NCBI GenBank assembly: GCA_007131555.1
Contig: SLQH01000024.1
Span: 1-6,860, forward strand
Reading direction: 5' to 3'
Source: Planctomycetota bacterium
GTDB lineage: Bacteria > Planctomycetota > UBA11346
Length of the DNA stretch: 6,860 bases
Shown: in pieces, positions 5,693 through 6,860 of the stretch
How positions within the stretch are numbered: the stretch's first letter is position 1
Layout: the number at the start of each line of letters is the position of its first letter
Program-made: the position numbers and the translations under genes
Notes under the pieces: model-generated
Database searches by the model: none
Seen by the model: the letters and a program-made list of their open reading frames with translations, nothing else
What the model was told of the DNA's origin: nothing

Positions 5693-5716
5693 GGGAGAGA
5701 TTGAGATGTGATAGAC

Positions 5717-5771
5717 GGCTGGCCGCCTAATTGTGTGTTAGGTGGCTGGCCGCCTAATAAGACTGTTAGCC
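5717..5771. repeat. 27-bp tandem repeat with two GTTAG motifs, left boundary of the cassette array
   Basis: GGCTGGCCGCCTAAT occurs at 5717-5731 and again at 5744-5758. Each copy is followed five or six bases later by GTTAG, in GTTAGGT (5737-5743, a match to the integron core GTTRRRY) and GTTAGCC (5765-5771). The stretch can fold as a miniature attC: outer CTAA/TTAG, then TTAGGTGGC (5738-5746) pairing with GCCGCCTAA (5749-5757) through one G-T wobble. At about 47 bp it would be shorter than usual attC sites. It may be an attI-like site, a truncated attC, or two fused half-sites. Confidence 0.5.
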
Positions 5772-6254
5772 ACCATGCACATGCACGGATCCTTCCTACA
5801 CAAGCCTACCACTCTATGGGGCGGCCTAGTCCTCATCTTGATTTTCATTCCTCTGCTTTGGTTTGGTTACAGTCACGCACTAGGATCAGGCTCGGCCCAA
5901 TCCGAGCTGAATGAGATCCGCGATCTGCTCTCGGAAGACCCTCAGACCCTAGCTGCAACACACGCATCAGAGTCAAATGCTCGCTTCATCGTGATTGGCA
6001 CTATGACAAATTCTCTTGTACCCGGCCTTGGCTTACCTGATTTTGACAATCTCAAGCCTCCTGGTGTCAAGCATTACACTCACTTCACAGAACACCCCCG
6101 GGACATACAGGACGCATTCAGGTCTTGGGCCTCCAACTACAACCTTGAGCTACGTACCATCTATCCGCCCAACCATTAGACGTACATCCAACACATATGT
6201 GGCTAACCAGCGCATGCACAGGACGCCGCTTCGCGCCGCCTGTGATGCTTGTCG
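5766..6254 (+). mobile_element. integron gene cassette 1
   Basis: A one-gene cassette, about 489 bp if the left recombination point is in GTTAGCC at 5765 (517 bp if in GTTAGGT at 5737). Its right end is the G/TT cut of the attC at 6201-6260. Base composition is visibly more AT-rich than the nitrogen block, as expected of cassettes of separate origin. The right boundary is secure, the left one tentative. Confidence 0.65.
5775..6179 (+). CDS. cassette-encoded protein with one N-terminal membrane segment, unknown function
   Basis: No family recognised. The start chosen is ATG at 5775, giving 134 residues. A GTG at 5742 in the same frame lies inside the array-boundary repeat, and a second ATG at 5781 is also possible. 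No Shine-Dalgarno sequence precedes any of them; the ATG lies three bases after the GTTAGCC core, a position typical of cassette genes. Residues about 14-31 (LWGGLVLILIFIPLLWFG) form one hydrophobic segment after a short N terminus with H and K, so the rest is probably periplasmic. The remaining 100 residues are soluble, with FIVIGTMTNSLVPGLGLPDF near 71-90 and an aromatic C terminus. There is no lipobox and no cysteine. The stop at 6177-6179 is 21 bases before the attC. Confidence 0.7.
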   Translation: MHMHGSFLHKPTTLWGGLVLILIFIPLLWFGYSHALGSGSAQSELNEIRDLLSEDPQTLAATHASESNARFIVIGTMTNSLVPGLGLPDFDNLKPPGVKHYTHFTEHPRDIQDAFRSWASNYNLELRTIYPPNH

Positions 6255-6260
6255 TTAGAA
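6201..6260 (+). other. attC recombination site of cassette 1
   Basis: R'' GGCTAAC (6201-6207) and R' GTTAGAA (6254-6260) share the CTAAC/GTTAG pairing. Between them the L arms pair as GCATGCACAGG against CCTGTGATGC, leaving one unpaired G in the left arm: the extrahelical base that integrases use to choose the strand. Unpaired spacers separate R and L boxes, and the tip is GGACGCCGCTTCGCGCCGCC. The 60-bp length is that of a classic 59-base element. Recombination is expected between G6254 and T6255. ATCCAAC at 6186-6192 also fits the R'' consensus but has no matching L box. Confidence 0.88.
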
Positions 6261-6857
6261 CTCAAGACAAACCATGCACAGATACATCACTGCACTCATT
6301 GCCCTTGTCACTCTGGCATCATGTGGGCAGCATCAATCCCGCGACACCACTACCATTGCCCCAAAGGGTCGCTTCGCCGTCCAACTGCCGGCCTCATTCA
6401 GAGAACTTACACCATCAGAACTGATCACATACAAGCCCAAGAGGGCCAAGTCACATCCTCAAGATGTCACGGGCTTCTACAACGACAGCATGCACATCGC
6501 AGTGGTGCTTCAATCTGATGACACAGAGAAGTCAGCCTGGAACAGCTTCGACAACGTGCCAGGGAGCATGGCTACGGCAGCACAGCGACGCGATGACTAC
6601 CAGTCAGAGATAGAGAAGGGGCAATTCTCAGTCGGCCCAATCCCAGTCTACTTCTACTGCCACAACAGGAAGGGCAGAGAGTTCACTGCCAGCACAGTCT
6701 ACGCTTTTTTCACACAGGACAGACTGTCCTCCATTCAGTTCTATTACCACCAACCCATAGAACAACGTCACAGGATAGAGACCCAGATCCTTCAAACACT
6801 GAGTTCTAACTAGGGCTTACTAGGGACGCCGCTTCGCGGCGCCCCAGAAGCGCAACG
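6255..6857 (+). mobile_element. integron gene cassette 2
   Basis: Complete 603-bp cassette running from the T after the cut in the first attC to the G of the GTTA that closes the window. It holds one gene and its own attC, in the same orientation as cassette 1, which is the rule in integron arrays. Confidence 0.8.
6274..6813 (+). CDS. cassette-encoded putative lipoprotein, unknown function
   Basis: A 179-residue protein starting at the ATG 19 bases after the recombination point; no clear Shine-Dalgarno sequence. The N terminus MHRYITALIALVTLASC is a lipoprotein signal peptide: positive R3, hydrophobic core, and lipobox L14-A15-S16-C17. G18 after the lipidated cysteine predicts retention in the outer membrane rather than the inner one. 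The mature part begins with a polar linker and GRFAVQLPASFREL (32-45), then alternating strand-like stretches, and ends with SSIQFYYHQP and a helix. This loosely recalls small beta-rich PsbP/DcrB-like domains, but I cannot assign it. The last codons (TCT AAC) lie inside the attC R'' box, so gene and recombination site overlap. C149 is the only other cysteine visible in the mature part (YFYCHN). Confidence 0.8.
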   Translation: MHRYITALIALVTLASCGQHQSRDTTTIAPKGRFAVQLPASFRELTPSELITYKPKRAKSHPQDVTGFYNDSMHIAVVLQSDDTEKSAWNSFDNVPGSMATAAQRRDDYQSEIEKGQFSVGPIPVYFYCHNRKGREFTASTVYAFFTQDRLSSIQFYYHQPIEQRHRIETQILQTLSSN

Positions 6858-6860
6858 TTA
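6804..6860 (+). other. attC recombination site of cassette 2, cut by the window edge
   Basis: R'' TTCTAAC (6804-6810) and the first four bases of R' (GTTA, 6857-6860) are present. The left arm GCTTACTAGGG pairs with the right arm CCCCAGAAGC, leaving extra unpaired A bases on the left. The tip is the perfect stem CGCCGC/GCGGCG (6827-6832 and 6836-6841) with loop TTC. It shares GGACGCCGCTTCGCG with the first attC (6221-6235 and 6824-6838). The rest of R' and any further cassette lie beyond the window. Confidence 0.82.

Larger units (their letters stand above)
4969..5716. other. hairpin-rich non-coding stretch between nrpR and the cassette array
   Basis: About 750 bases with no convincing protein gene on either strand and no integrase motifs. 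It holds a remarkable set of inverted repeats: 4978-4996; the compound repeat 5051-5211; GGCTGC/GCAGCC with an inner TCTC/GAGA stem at 5286-5315; GTCTGGGC/GCCCAGAC at 5361-5368 and 5472-5479; CTGTATCTG/CAGATACAG at 5373-5381 and 5405-5413; ACATGCT/AGCATGT at 5480-5486 and 5514-5520, enclosing the 12-base palindrome CGCGCCGGCGCG at 5489-5500; and GCGCCTT/AAGGCGC at 5536-5552. It may hold structured RNAs, old mobile-element remains, or both. No T-box, rRNA, tRNA or riboswitch pattern was recognised. Confidence 0.6.

Noticed and set aside
5717..5758. A CRISPR array from the 27-bp tandem repeat
   Set aside because: Only two copies, almost no spacer, and the GTTAG motifs fit integron recombination sites better.
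5742..5774. GTG start for the first cassette gene
   Set aside because: It would place 11 codons inside the boundary repeat and across the second GTTAG core; ATG 5775 is the usual cassette position.
6016..6518. Overlapping plus-strand frames of 75-89 residues across the cassette junction
   Set aside because: They run through the attC and out of frame with the two supported cassette genes; no ribosome site or motif.

Overview
The window reads as a chromosomal segment of a GC-rich Gram-negative bacterium, probably a proteobacterium. This rests on strong G/C at third codon positions in the left two thirds, Shine-Dalgarno starts, a lipobox-bearing lipoprotein and integron-type cassettes. The lineage cannot be fixed further. 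A bacterial NrpR-type regulator beside an Nfn transhydrogenase hints at an anaerobic or redox-flexible lifestyle; that is inference.

Left part (1-4968): a nitrogen/redox block, all on the + strand. It starts with a few codons that may end an upstream gene, followed by a perfect hairpin. Then come gdhA (NADP-type glutamate dehydrogenase), a 159-bp gap full of dyads, and three tightly packed genes: nfnA and nfnB (the two subunits of the flavin/iron-sulfur NADH-dependent ferredoxin:NADP+ oxidoreductase) and nrpR (winged helix plus one NRD domain). NrpR proteins of methanogens sense 2-oxoglutarate. The three activities fit one circuit: Nfn supplies NADPH, GdhA spends NADPH, ammonium and 2-oxoglutarate to make glutamate, and NrpR could read 2-oxoglutarate to set expression. 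A 16-bp palindrome at 1524-1539 is the best candidate operator.

Middle part (4969-5716): about 750 bp with no convincing protein gene but an unusual density of inverted repeats. These include a compound hairpin at 5051-5211 ending in a T-run, copies of CTTTAGGCT and CTATAGCC modules, and several shorter hairpins. A TTGACA/TAAAGT promoter-like pair lies at its right end.

Right part (5717-6860): a mobile cassette array of integron type. Two small genes of lower GC, a one-membrane-segment protein and a lipoprotein, are each followed by an attC recombination site. The sites have GTTAG/CTAAC R boxes, paired L boxes with unpaired extra bases, and the same GGACGCCGCTTCGCG core. The second attC runs off the window edge. 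The left end of the array is a 27-bp tandem repeat carrying two GTTAG motifs. No integrase gene is visible, so this is either a cassette cluster lacking an integrase or part of an array whose integrase lies elsewhere.
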